From Nonomuraea aurantiaca (GTDB lineage: Bacteria; Actinomycetota; Actinomycetes; Streptosporangiales; Streptosporangiaceae): DNA of 64,000 bases. Positions within the stretch are counted from its first letter, which is position 1, and every line of letters starts with the position of its first letter. Below the pieces are notes generated by a model, which did not search any database, was not told the DNA's origin, and was given only the letters and a program-made list of their open reading frames with translations. The stretch is taken from NCBI RefSeq assembly GCF_020215705.1, contig NZ_JAIWNB010000004.1, positions 1 through 64,000 of the forward strand, read 5' to 3'. The position numbers and the translations under genes are program-made. Below, one piece after another: positions 51,590 through 59,812 of this stretch.

Positions 51590-51616
51590 CCCGGTTTTCA
51601 TGCCCGCCCCGGAGCG

Positions 51617-51838
51617 TCATCCGCCCGCGGGGGCCTCGTCCTCCCAGCGCAGCAAGTCGCCCGGCTGACACTCGAGCACCTCGCAGAGGGCGGCGAGCGT
51701 CGCGAAGCGCACCGCCTTGGCGCGGCCGTTCTTGAGCACCGCCAGGTTGGCGGGCGTGATCCCTACGCGGTCCGCGAGCTCGCCCACGGACATCTTCCGC
51801 TTGGCCAGCATCACGTCGATGTCGACGGCGATCGGCAT
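51617..51838 (-). CDS. XRE/Cro-type DNA-binding protein
   Basis: A 73-aa protein that is nearly all one helix-turn-helix domain (SVGELADRVGITPANLAVLK, AVRFATLAALCEVLECQPGD). ATG 51836-51838 shares a base with the stop of the DUF2975 gene (TGATG). YozG-like XRE proteins are regularly paired with DUF2975 membrane proteins. It probably represses its own operon via the twin palindromes at 52341-52378. Confidence 0.93.
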   Translation of the reverse strand: MPIAVDIDVMLAKRKMSVGELADRVGITPANLAVLKNGRAKAVRFATLAALCEVLECQPGDLLRWEDEAPAGG

Positions 51839-52329
51839 CAGATCACCTCGTCCAACTCGGCCTGCATCTGCGCCGCCTCGCCGTCGCGGGCGACGGCCTG
51901 GGCGAGCAGCACCCGCAGCACGCGCACGATGAGCGCGACCCCCAGGATGGCCACGCCGATCCCGCCCATGATGACGGTGACGCCCGGGTCATCCCGCTGG
52001 CCCGGCGCGTTGATGGCCGTGACCGCGAACCACACGAGGGCAGCCGCCACGATCGCGCCGATCACGACGTCCACGTACCGGAAGGCGGCGTGGGAGAACA
52101 CGGTTCCGCGTCGCACCATCGTCACCAGCCGCCATACGCAGACCACGGCGACCTGGACCGACAGCATGCCCAGGATCGTGATCAAGCGCAGCGGGGTCAG
52201 CGGGAGCGAGCCGTCCTCCGGGTCGTTCCCGCTGACCAACGTCCACACCATCAATGCCTGTACGAACACGGTGCCGGTGAGCACCACCGCGAGCACGGCG
52301 CGCAGCGCAAGCACTGTCAGCTTTCCCAT
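51838..52329 (-). CDS. DUF2975 membrane protein
   Basis: A 163-aa protein with four hydrophobic helices (LALRAVLAVVLTGTVFVQAL, LITILGMLSVQVAVVCVWRL, VVIGAIVAAALVWFAVTAI, VIMGGIGVAILGVALIVRVL). The cytoplasmic loop is VRRGTVFSHAAFRYVD, where the R.G..F....FR..R pattern of DUF2975 is seen. AAGGATGAG precedes ATG 52327-52329. It is followed directly by the XRE gene. Function unknown; the pair may form a membrane-linked regulatory switch. Confidence 0.88.
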   Translation of the reverse strand: MGKLTVLALRAVLAVVLTGTVFVQALMVWTLVSGNDPEDGSLPLTPLRLITILGMLSVQVAVVCVWRLVTMVRRGTVFSHAAFRYVDVVIGAIVAAALVWFAVTAINAPGQRDDPGVTVIMGGIGVAILGVALIVRVLRVLLAQAVARDGEAAQMQAELDEVI

Positions 52330-52340
52330 GACTCATCCTT

Positions 52341-52387
52341 CCATCGAGTTGCGATGGGAATCTATCGAGTTTCGATAGGTTAAGCAA
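52341..52387 (-). promoter_or_regulatory. Promoter with two tandem palindromic operators
   Basis: On the minus strand TTGCTT (52387-52382), a 17-base spacer and TAGATT (52364-52359) make a promoter 30 bases upstream of the DUF2975 start. CTATCGAGTTTCGATAG (52362-52378) sits in the spacer, and CCATCGAGTTGCGATGG (52341-52357) just downstream. Both are inverted repeats with the same core, 21 bp centre to centre, two DNA turns. Confidence 0.75.
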
Positions 52388-52624
52388 GGGCGGGGGTTGC
52401 GCACCGTGGCGGGACTCCGCCGCCCCTCCCGTGACATGGCGGTCGCGCGAACCGTCTTGATCTTGTCGAAGCCGGCCTCGCTCGAGGGCCTCGCCGTAGT
52501 CCCGACCCAACCGCGCGGCCGCTCTGGGAGCTCACCACAACGCCCTGCGGTCCGGCGGTCCGGCAAGCTGCACTAGCGTGTGCGGACGGCGTACCGCCGG
52601 AAGTCTGTCGGAAAGAGGTCAGTC

Positions 52625-53377
52625 GTGGACAGCCGAGGCGTGCTCGTCACCGGATCGTCGCGTGGGATCGGCCGGGAGATCGCCAAGATCTTCGCTGCCG
52701 ACGGCGACCGGGTCGCGATCCACCACCGGGACTCCCCCCGCGAGGCGGAGGAGGTCAGATCGGCGCTCGACGGCGACGGCCACGCCGTCGTCCAGGGAGA
52801 CATAGCGGATCCGGAGGCCGTCGCCGCGTTCGTCTCGGCGGCGATCGACGCCCTCGACGGCATCGACGTGCTCGTGAACAACGCCGCCGTCTACCTCTTC
52901 CACGATCCGCTGACCGTGGACTACGCGTCCTGGCAACGAATCTGGCGCCGGACCGTCGACGTGGACCTGCTCGGCGCCGCGAACGTCTCCTGGTGCGTGG
53001 CCCGGCACATGGTGGAGCGCGGCCGCGGCGGACGCATCGTCAACGTCGCCTCCCGCGGTGCCTACCGGGGCGAGCCGGAGGCGCCGGGATACGCCGCCGC
53101 CAAGGCCGGCCTGACCGCGATGGGCCAGTCGCTGGCCATCGCGCTCGCCCCGCACCGCATCGCGGTCTCCTCGGTGGCGCCGGGTTTCGTCGAGACCGAC
53201 ATGGCGGCCTCCATCCTGACCGAGGAGAACCGGGCCGGCGTCGAGGCACAGAGCCCGTTCGGCCGGATCGCCCAGCCGCAGGAGGTCGCGGCGGCGGTGC
53301 GCTATCTCGCCTCGGCCGAGGCGGAGTTCGTCAGCGGCACGGTGCTCGACCTCAACGGCGCCTCCTACCTGCGCTGA
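52625..53377 (+). CDS. Short-chain dehydrogenase/reductase
   Basis: A 250-aa SDR. Cofactor loop VTGSSRGIGREI, basic residues after strand 2 (HHRDS) suggesting NADP(H), NNAA, catalytic NVASRGAYRGEPEAPGYAAAK with Ser, Tyr and Lys, and the PGFVETDM loop. GTG 52625 was chosen since AAGAGG lies upstream and the Rossmann strand follows at once. A longer upstream frame starts in low-information sequence. It stands alone; substrate unknown. Confidence 0.9.
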   Translation: MDSRGVLVTGSSRGIGREIAKIFAADGDRVAIHHRDSPREAEEVRSALDGDGHAVVQGDIADPEAVAAFVSAAIDALDGIDVLVNNAAVYLFHDPLTVDYASWQRIWRRTVDVDLLGAANVSWCVARHMVERGRGGRIVNVASRGAYRGEPEAPGYAAAKAGLTAMGQSLAIALAPHRIAVSSVAPGFVETDMAASILTEENRAGVEAQSPFGRIAQPQEVAAAVRYLASAEAEFVSGTVLDLNGASYLR

Positions 53378-53518
53378 ATCCGGGATCCCGCACCGGTGGC
53401 AGGGGCGAGCACAGCCTGTCGTCACAGTAAGTGTCGCCTCGACTACTTTCCGTACATGATGGAGGGCGTCCTACGGTGAGCCACGCTCGCCCAGCGGAAA
53501 CCTGCATCAAGGAGCAGT

Positions 53519-53827
53519 GTGAAGAGAATCCTCCTCGTACCCGCCCTGACCGCCGGAATCATCGCCCTCACCGCCAGTGCCGCCTACGCCTCGCAGTACA
53601 TCGCCTACGAAGGCCGGGGCTTCACCGGCAGGTCCGTCGTCCTCGACGCGTGCGGGGTGTCCAACATCCCCTTCCACGGGTCCTACAAGTGGTATGGCGA
53701 CGGCCAGTCCGGGCGCATGTACAACCAGCCCAACGCGCAGGGCGTGATGCATTTCGAGCTGCCCTCCAACCGGAACGCGGAGCAGCGGACACCGGTCGGC
53801 TGGCAGAGCATCTTCATCGTGTGCTGA
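53519..53827 (+). CDS. Secreted beta/gamma-crystallin or I36-inhibitor-like protein
   Basis: A 102-aa exported protein. The signal peptide is MKRILLVPALTAGIIALTAS, with cleavage near AYA-S. The mature domain has YEGRGFTGRSVVLDACGVSN and FHGSYKWYGDGQSGRMYN, the Greek-key pattern of small actinomycete crystallin-like proteins and Streptomyces metalloprotease inhibitor (I36). Two Cys remain (DACGV and the last residue). It starts at GTG 53519 with AAGGAG four bases upstream. Inhibitor activity is only one possibility. Confidence 0.75.
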   Translation: MKRILLVPALTAGIIALTASAAYASQYIAYEGRGFTGRSVVLDACGVSNIPFHGSYKWYGDGQSGRMYNQPNAQGVMHFELPSNRNAEQRTPVGWQSIFIVC

Positions 53828-53836
53828 TCCGAGCGA

Positions 53837-53883
53837 CCACGGGGGGCGTCCGCCGAGCACCACTCGGTGGGCGCCCCCCGTGG
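53837..53883. terminator. Long GC-rich hairpin terminator
   Basis: CCACGGGGGGCG at 53837 pairs with CGCCCCCCGTGG ending at 53883, and the stem continues through mostly paired bases (two G-U) to a 5-base loop. This gives about 21 bp. It begins ten bases after the crystallin-like gene stop. No T-run follows, as is common in high-GC actinomycetes. Confidence 0.8.
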
Positions 53884-53976
53884 CGTCAGCGCTCCACGAG
53901 GATCCGCACGCCCCAGGGGCCGAGCGTCAGCTCCCGAAAGCCGTGCCACCCCGCGGCCCACAAGGGCACGCGATCC

Positions 53977-54792
53977 CTACGAGACGTCGAGGTCCTGGGC
54001 GCGGTGCAACCCCATCGTCCGGTTCAAGCGCCCGGTCAACCGCGCGACTGTGGTGCGGGGCAACACGCGGGAGAGCCATGTCGCCGGCCTGTTGATCGCC
54101 CGCCCGGGATAGGAGTTGACGGCGCCCTTGGCGAAGGCGTCGAGGGTCTTGACCGCGACATCCTCCGGCGCGTCGGTGAACGCCGGGTTCATGGTGGCGG
54201 AGGTGGCGTCGAAGAACCCCGTGGCGGTGGCTCCGGGGTGGGCCGCCATGACGCGCACCCCGGTGCCGCGCAGCTCCTCGGCCAGCGCCTCGGTGAACGA
54301 CAGCACGAACGCCTTCGTCGCCGCATAACTGGCCTGGTACGGCATCGGCTGGAAGGCGGCCGTGGACGCCACGTTGATGATCCCGCCGTGCCCCCTCTCC
54401 GCCATGCGGCTGCCGAGCACGTGGGTCAGGCTCATCAGGGCGACGGCGTTCAGCTCGACGGAGTCGACGTTCCGCCGCAGCGAGGAGCTCAGAAACGGGC
54501 CGATGGCGCCCGCGCCCGCGTTGTTGACCAGGAGATCGACGGTCCGGCCCCGCCGGTCGAGTTCCGCGATCAGGCGCGCCACCCCGTGGGGATCGGCGAG
54601 ATCGGCCACCTCGGCCGTGACGTCGGCCCCGTGCTTCCGCCGGATCTCGTCGGCGACCCGGCGCAGCGCGTCGCCGGAGCGGGCCACGAGCACGAGGCCG
54701 GCCCCTCGCCGGGCGAGTTCGTGGGCGTACGCCACGCCGAGACCCTTCGAGGCGCCGGTCACGAGGGCGGTGATGCCTGTGTACCTGTACAT
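53977..54792 (-). CDS. Short-chain dehydrogenase/reductase (DltE-like)
   Basis: A 271-aa SDR. ALVTGASKGLGVAYAHELA, a VARSGD loop after strand 2 favouring NADP(H), NNAGAGAIGPF, catalytic NVASTAAFQPMPYQASYAATK and PGATATGFF. This set is typical of the YqjQ/DltE-type SDR group. It is divergent from a MarR regulator, with two strong palindromes in the 110-bp gap, so it is almost certainly under that regulator's control. Substrate unknown. Confidence 0.9.
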   Translation of the reverse strand: MYRYTGITALVTGASKGLGVAYAHELARRGAGLVLVARSGDALRRVADEIRRKHGADVTAEVADLADPHGVARLIAELDRRGRTVDLLVNNAGAGAIGPFLSSSLRRNVDSVELNAVALMSLTHVLGSRMAERGHGGIINVASTAAFQPMPYQASYAATKAFVLSFTEALAEELRGTGVRVMAAHPGATATGFFDATSATMNPAFTDAPEDVAVKTLDAFAKGAVNSYPGRAINRPATWLSRVLPRTTVARLTGRLNRTMGLHRAQDLDVS

Positions 54793-54835
54793 GAGTGCGT
54801 CGCTTCCTCAGTGTGTTCGTGCTCGGCGCGATTTA

Positions 54836-54883
54836 CTTCGAGACTCGAAGCAAGGACAAGGTAACAGCTTCGAGTCTCGAAGC
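54836..54883. promoter_or_regulatory. Twin palindromic operators between SDR and MarR genes
   Basis: CTTCGAGACTCGAAG (54836-54850) and GCTTCGAGTCTCGAAGC (54867-54883) are perfect inverted repeats with a single central base. Their centres are 32 bp apart, three DNA turns. They lie between divergent start codons and fit binding of two MarR dimers. Confidence 0.8.
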
Positions 54884-54902
54884 AAACTGGTAGCCTCGGG
54901 GC

Positions 54903-55373
54903 ATGACGGACCAGCCGCTCGAGCTGGTGGTGCGGGCCAGCCACGAGATCTCCCTGCTGACCAGCGATCGCATCACCGAGGCGCTCGAGGAGCTCAGGCT
55001 CACGCTCGCGACCGCGCACGCCTTGTGGGCCATCGACCCCGCCGAGCCCGCGCCCTCGATGAAGGTGCTGGCCGACCGGCTGTTCTGCAACGCGCCCAAT
55101 CTCAGCTTCCTCGTCAACCAGCTGGTCGAGCGCGGGTACGTCGCGCGTGACGTGGACGCCAACGACCGGCGTTCGCGGGTGGTCGTGCTGACCGAGGAGG
55201 GCCGGCGCGTACGCGAGCGCGTGATGCGTGTGACGCTTGAGCAGAGCCCGTTCGCCGGCTGCGAGCCGGAGGAGCTGAGCCGGCTCGCCGCCATCCTCCA
55301 GCGGGTGCTCGACCGTACGGGGCCGCGGCCGTCCACCCGTCCGGCCCGCGGCGGCAGCGAACGGACGGGCTAG
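54903..55373 (+). CDS. MarR-family regulator
   Basis: A 156-aa winged-helix regulator: TLATAHALWAIDPAEPAPSM, then MKVLADRLFCNAPNLSFLVN as recognition region and wing GYVARDVDANDRRSRVVVLT. It ends in a basic tail (RPSTRPARGGSERTG). A Cys in the recognition helix (LFCNA) could sense oxidants, as in OhrR-like proteins, but the usual N-terminal Cys is missing. It is divergent from the SDR and flanked by its probable operators. Confidence 0.9.
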   Translation: MTDQPLELVVRASHEISLLTSDRITEALEELRLTLATAHALWAIDPAEPAPSMKVLADRLFCNAPNLSFLVNQLVERGYVARDVDANDRRSRVVVLTEEGRRVRERVMRVTLEQSPFAGCEPEELSRLAAILQRVLDRTGPRPSTRPARGGSERTG

Positions 55374-55420
55374 TCGAAGTCCGGTCGGATGGTCGCTGGC
55401 CCGCGCTCCTCGACCGTGCG

Positions 55421-55467
55421 GGCGAGTCTGTGCCGGTCGCCAAACGTCGGCGAGTTTGTGCCGGTCG
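55421..55467. repeat. Two copies of a 19-bp direct repeat
   Basis: GGCGAGTCTGTGCCGGTCG (55421-55439) recurs with one change at 55449-55467, 28 bp apart. They lie between the MarR gene and the convergent E2 gene, right at the E2 stop codon. Possibly a duplicated 3' end; no hairpin potential is obvious. Confidence 0.6.
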
Positions 55468-57060
55468 TTACACGTGGGCGAGCAGGATCGCGGGGTTCTC
55501 CACGCAGTCGGCCACGTAGCGCAGGAAGCCGCCGGCGGAGCCGCCGTCGCAGACGCGGTGGTCGAAGGTCAATGACAGCTGGGTGACCTTGCGGGGGACG
55601 ACCGCGCCGCCGGTCACCCAGGGCCGGTCAATGATGCGGCCGACGCCGAGGAGCGCGGCCTCGGGATGGTTGATGATCGGGGTGGATCCGTCCACGCCGA
55701 AGACCCCGTAGTTGTTGAGCGTGAACGTACCCCCGGTCAGCGCCGTGGGAGGCAGTCCGCCGGAGCGGGCGAAGCCGGTGAGGCGGGTCAGCTCCGCGGC
55801 GAGTTCCGCGGTCGTCATCAGGTGCGCGTCCCGGACCACCGGCACGACGAGGCCGCGATCGGTCTGCGCGGCGAAGCCGAGGTTGACGTGACCGTGCCGG
55901 ACGATCTCGGCGCGGGCGGTGTCGACCGAGGCGTTCAGCTCGGGGAAGCGCCGCAGGCCGGCCACGCAGATCCGGGCCAGGAGCGCGAGCAGGCCGATGC
56001 CGAGCTCCGGGCGGTCCTGGCGCAGCGCGTCCTTCACCGCGAGCAGGCCGGTGGCGTCGACGTCCACCCAGGTGGTGGCGTCGGGGATCTCGCTGCGGCT
56101 GCGGGCCAGCTTGTCGGCCACCACCCGCCGCAGCCCGCGCAGGGGGATGCGCTCCGCCCTCAACGCCGTCCCGGCCGAGCCGAGCGGAGACGCGGGCGGC
56201 ACCGCTCCGGTCGCGCCGCCCGCAGAAGCGGCCGCCGTTCCCGTCGCGGAGAGCGGAGACGCGGGCGCGGTTCCCGTCGCGGAGAGTGCGGACGCGGGCG
56301 CCGTTGCGGTCGTTGAGAGCGGAGGCGCGGGCGATGCCACGGAGTTCGCGGGCGCTTTGCCGGCGTCGGCGATTGCCTGCTCGACGTCGCGGCGCAGGAT
56401 CACTCCGCGAGGTCCGGTGGGGGTGATGCCCGCGAGATCCAGTCCGTGCTCGCGGGCGATCCGGCGGACGAGCGGAGAGACCACGCGCGGCGCCTGCCCC
56501 GGTACGTGCTGGAGCGCCTGCCCCGATGCGCGCTGCGGCGCCTGTCCCGATACGTGCTGGGGTGCGCGCTCTGGTGCGTGCCCCGGCGCAAGCTCCGGTT
56601 CGGCCGAAAGCTCGGGTTCGGCGGCAAGAGGGGAGGCGGATGCTGCCGGTGCGGCTTCGGGAGTCTTCCGGTCGGCGCGGCGGGAGCCGCCGCGCCGACG
56701 GCGCGTGCCGGACGTGCGGCCGGTGCCGTACCCGATCAGGACATTGCCGGAACCGGCCTGTTCCTCTTCGCGGTAGCGAGCCACTGCGGGATCCGTGTCC
56801 TGGTCGACGGCGGGGCCGACCTCGATGAGCGGTTCGCCCACCGTCAGGACCGTGCCCGCCTGCGCGTGGAGCCGCAGGACGGTCCCGGCGAAGGGGACCG
56901 GCACCTCCACGGCCGCCTTGGCGGTCTCGACCTCCACCACGATCTCGTCGATCTCGACCGTGTCGCCGACGGCGACCTTCCATACGACGATCTCGGCTTC
57001 CGTCAGGCCCTCGCCGAGGTCGGGCAGGCGGAACACCTGCCGCGCCGCAGTGGTCGTCAT
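55468..57060 (-). CDS. 2-oxoacid dehydrogenase E2 (dihydrolipoamide acyltransferase)
   Basis: A 530-aa E2. The lipoyl domain is residues 1-85 with the modified lysine in VVEVETAKAAVEVPVP. A long linker of repeated Ala/Pro words (ERAPQHVSGQAPQRASGQAL) follows, then the E1/E3-binding domain (VSPLVRRIAREHGLDLAGIT), a second linker of SAL/SPLSATGTAPAS-like repeats and the catalytic domain. That domain ends in FDHRVCDGGSAGGFL, holding the active His and Asp. ATG 57058-57060 overlaps the E1-beta stop (ATGA). It transfers acyl groups to CoA. The set looks like branched-chain (Bkd) or actinobacterial PdhABC complexes; E3 is not encoded here. Confidence 0.93.
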   Translation of the reverse strand: MTTTAARQVFRLPDLGEGLTEAEIVVWKVAVGDTVEIDEIVVEVETAKAAVEVPVPFAGTVLRLHAQAGTVLTVGEPLIEVGPAVDQDTDPAVARYREEEQAGSGNVLIGYGTGRTSGTRRRRGGSRRADRKTPEAAPAASASPLAAEPELSAEPELAPGHAPERAPQHVSGQAPQRASGQALQHVPGQAPRVVSPLVRRIAREHGLDLAGITPTGPRGVILRRDVEQAIADAGKAPANSVASPAPPLSTTATAPASALSATGTAPASPLSATGTAAASAGGATGAVPPASPLGSAGTALRAERIPLRGLRRVVADKLARSRSEIPDATTWVDVDATGLLAVKDALRQDRPELGIGLLALLARICVAGLRRFPELNASVDTARAEIVRHGHVNLGFAAQTDRGLVVPVVRDAHLMTTAELAAELTRLTGFARSGGLPPTALTGGTFTLNNYGVFGVDGSTPIINHPEAALLGVGRIIDRPWVTGGAVVPRKVTQLSLTFDHRVCDGGSAGGFLRYVADCVENPAILLAHV

Positions 57061-58073
57061 GACACCTCCCTGGCCAGGTGAAGGAGATCGGGCTCGTCGC
57101 CGAACTGGAGCCGGTCGACCGTGTCGAGGATCCGGTCGACGTCGGGCAGATGCGCGTGCTCGAGTATGGGAGGCGGGTAAGGGATGTCGAATCCCGCCAC
57201 GCGTAGCACGGGGGCGGCCAGGGAGTGGAAGCAGCGCTCCTGTACGCGGGCCGCGATCTCCGCCCCCACCCCGGCGAACCCCTGGGCTTCCTGGACCACC
57301 ACGCAGCGGCCCGTCTTGCGTACCGAGGCCACGACGGTCTCGTCGTCGAACGGGACGATCGTCCGCAGGTCCACCACCTCCAGGGAGATGCCGTCCTGGG
57401 CAGCGGATTCGGCGGCCTGGAGGGCCACGGGGACGCTCGGCCCATAGGCGACCAGTGTCGCGTCGCGTCCCGCGCGCCGTACCACCGCCTGCCCGAACCC
57501 CCCGGCGCGCCGGTCGGCGGGCGTGATCTCGCCCTTGGACCAGTACAGCCGCTTGGGCTCCATGAAGACCACCGGGTCGGGGTCGGCGATGGCGTCGCGC
57601 AGCAGCCAGTACGCGTCGTCCGGGGTCGCGGGGGTCACGACCTTCAGCCCCGGCGTGTGCGCGTAGTAGGCCTCGCTGGAGTCGCAGTGGTGCTCGACAC
57701 CGCCGATGCCGCCCGCGTACGGGATCCGGATCACCATCGGCAGCGACAGCCGCCCGCGCGTGCGGTTGCGCAGTTTGGCCACGTGGGAGGCGATCTGTTC
57801 GAAGGCCGGGTAGGCGAAGGCGTCGAACTGCATCTCGACCGCCGGGCGGAACCCACCCATGGCCATGCCCACGGCCAGGCCCACGATCCCCGCTTCGGCC
57901 AGCGGGGTGTCGAAGCACCGATCCTCGCCGAACTCCTTGGTCAGCCCGTCGGTGACGCGGAAGACGCCGCCCAGCGGGCCCACGTCCTCGCCGAAGACGA
58001 GCACCCGCTCGTCTTCGCGCAGCGCGTCCCGCAGCGCGGCGTTCAGCGCCTGCGCCATCGTCATCGTGGTCAT
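57057..58073 (-). CDS. 2-oxoacid dehydrogenase E1 component, beta subunit
   Basis: A 338-aa transketolase-type beta subunit: MTMAQALNAALRDALREDER, VFGEDVGPLGGVFRVTDGL, FDTPLAEAGIVGLAVGMAMGG, IPYAGGIGGVEHHCDSSEAY and a C-terminal domain with VVVQEAQGFAGVGAEIAARV. The conserved GED and EHH..S.E elements bind thiamine diphosphate and substrate. It starts one base after the E1-alpha stop. Together with E1-alpha it decarboxylates a 2-oxoacid and acylates the E2 lipoyl group. Confidence 0.95.
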   Translation of the reverse strand: MTTMTMAQALNAALRDALREDERVLVFGEDVGPLGGVFRVTDGLTKEFGEDRCFDTPLAEAGIVGLAVGMAMGGFRPAVEMQFDAFAYPAFEQIASHVAKLRNRTRGRLSLPMVIRIPYAGGIGGVEHHCDSSEAYYAHTPGLKVVTPATPDDAYWLLRDAIADPDPVVFMEPKRLYWSKGEITPADRRAGGFGQAVVRRAGRDATLVAYGPSVPVALQAAESAAQDGISLEVVDLRTIVPFDDETVVASVRKTGRCVVVQEAQGFAGVGAEIAARVQERCFHSLAAPVLRVAGFDIPYPPPILEHAHLPDVDRILDTVDRLQFGDEPDLLHLAREVS

Positions 58074-58074
58074 G

Positions 58075-59181
58075 TCAGTCCTCCGGGGCGGTCAGCTCGG
58101 CCGCCAGCAGTGCCCGCTGCTCGCGCAGCTGGGGTGTGGGCTCGGCGAAGACGTGGTCGAACAGCTCGAACGGGTCCGTCTCCGGGTCGGCGTTCATCTC
58201 GTCGCGCAGGCGGGCGGCGTACTCCTCGGCGGCCGAGTGCGCGGCGGCGACGGCCTCGTCGTCCAGGAGGCCCCGGCCGCGCAGATAGGTCTCCAGGCGG
58301 GCGAGGGGATCGGCCGACTCCCACCGCTCGACTTCTTCCGTCTCCCGGTACCGGGTGGCGTCGTCGGCGTTGGTGTGGGCGTCCATGCGGTAGGTGTGCG
58401 CCTCGACCAGGAAGGGGCCGCCGCCGCTCCGCGCCCGTCGCACCGCCTCGGTCAGGACGGACAGCACCGCGACGAGGTCGTTGCCGTCCACCTGCTCGGA
58501 CGGGATGCCGTAGCCGATCCCCTTGTACGCCAGCGCGGGAGCCGCGGTCTGCCTGGCCAGGGGTACCGAGATCGCGTACTTGTTGTTCTGCACGAAGAAC
58601 ACGACGGGGGCGTGGAGGACCGCGGCGTAGTTGAGCGCCTCGTGGAAGTCGCCCTCGCTGGTGCCGCCGTCGCCGATGAAGGCCATGACGACGCCGTCCT
58701 CGCCCTTGCGGCGCAGGGCCTCGGCCATGCCGACCGCGTGCACGGTCTGGGTGGCCAGCGGCGTGCACTGCGGCGCGACCCGCGTGGCGGCGGGGTCGTA
58801 CCCGCAGTGCCAGCCGCCCCTCAGCAGGGTGAGCACCTCGACGGGGTCCATGCCGCGGGAGACCAGGGCCACGCAGTCCCGGTAGGTGGGGAACAGCCAG
58901 TCGTCCTCGCGCAGCGCGAGCACACCGGCGATCTGGCAGGCCTCCTGCCCGCGGCTGGACGGGTAGACGGCGAGCCGACCCTGCTTGGTCAGCGCGGTGG
59001 CCTGACGGTCGAAGCGGCGGCCCAGGACCATCCGGCGGTACGCCTCCAGCAGCTGCTCGTCCGCGGGCGCCGGGTAACCGGCGGGCGCCGGAACGGCCGT
59101 ACCGTCCTCGGCGATGAAGCGCACCGGCTCGGGTGAGGGGAGAAGGCCGTCGACCGCTTGGCGGCTCGTCCGCACGGACAT
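58075..59181 (-). CDS. 2-oxoacid dehydrogenase E1 component, alpha subunit
   Basis: A 368-aa alpha subunit. The thiamine diphosphate motif is FIGDGGTSEGDFHEALNYAA ending in VQNN, the N-terminal region is YPSSRGQEACQIAGVLALRE, and the phosphorylation-loop-like segment is YRMDAHTNADDATRYR. The D.HTNADD..RYR form is typical of branched-chain E1 and of actinobacterial PdhA. ATG 59181 was chosen; in-frame starts further up (59193, 59238) lack homology. First gene of the operon, divergent from an Lrp regulator. Confidence 0.94.
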   Translation of the reverse strand: MSVRTSRQAVDGLLPSPEPVRFIAEDGTAVPAPAGYPAPADEQLLEAYRRMVLGRRFDRQATALTKQGRLAVYPSSRGQEACQIAGVLALREDDWLFPTYRDCVALVSRGMDPVEVLTLLRGGWHCGYDPAATRVAPQCTPLATQTVHAVGMAEALRRKGEDGVVMAFIGDGGTSEGDFHEALNYAAVLHAPVVFFVQNNKYAISVPLARQTAAPALAYKGIGYGIPSEQVDGNDLVAVLSVLTEAVRRARSGGGPFLVEAHTYRMDAHTNADDATRYRETEEVERWESADPLARLETYLRGRGLLDDEAVAAAHSAAEEYAARLRDEMNADPETDPFELFDHVFAEPTPQLREQRALLAAELTAPED

Positions 59182-59301
59182 CGCGACGCTCACTTTCTCT
59201 GGACATTTGACAGGGAAAGCGTCTGCCTCCTGGGCCATCTGTTCAAGACATCAGGCATGATGAGCGACAAATGGGTTTAATCGGGACGTGGGGAGAGCCA
59301 A

Positions 59302-59811
59302 ATGTCAGCCGACGAGGGCGTCGAGGGGGTCTGGCCGGGACATTCGGCCAGCAAGCTAGACGGGGTGGACCGCGCGATCATCGCTGAGCTGCTGCGCGAC
59401 GGCCGGATGTCGATGCGGACCCTCGCCGAGCGCGTCCACATCTCCCGCGCCAACGCCTACGCCCGCCTCACGCGGCTGATGGACGACGGGGTGATCACCG
59501 GCTTCACGGCCGAACTCGCCCCGCACAAGGCGGGCCTGGGCACCAGCGCGTACGTCTCGGTCACCATCGAGCAGAACTCCTGGCGCACGGTCTCGGCCAG
59601 GCTCCGGGGCATCCCGTACGTCGAGCACTTCGCGATGGTCGGCGGCGACTACGACGTCCTGGCCCTGGTCAGGACGCCGGACAACGCGGCGCTCAGGCAG
59701 GTGGTGCTGGAACGCATCCAGGACATCCCCGGCGTCCGGGCCACGCGCACCTGGCTGGTGTTCGACGAGGCGCGCGGCCGGGGCGCGGACTGGGGAGCGC
59801 GGGAGGGCTGA
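59302..59811 (+). CDS. Lrp/AsnC-family regulator of the dehydrogenase operon
   Basis: A 169-aa Lrp-type regulator. Helix-turn-helix SMRTLAERVHISRANAYARL near residues 36-55 and a RAM domain (YVSVTIEQNSWRTVSARLRG, VGGDYDVLALVRT) that binds amino acids. Lrp-type genes divergent from bkd operons sense branched-chain amino acids. The 120-bp gap contains CATCA-GGCA-TGATG (59251-59264 region), a possible site. GGGGAGAG precedes ATG 59302. Confidence 0.92.
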   Translation: MSADEGVEGVWPGHSASKLDGVDRAIIAELLRDGRMSMRTLAERVHISRANAYARLTRLMDDGVITGFTAELAPHKAGLGTSAYVSVTIEQNSWRTVSARLRGIPYVEHFAMVGGDYDVLALVRTPDNAALRQVVLERIQDIPGVRATRTWLVFDEARGRGADWGAREG

Positions 59812-59812
59812 G

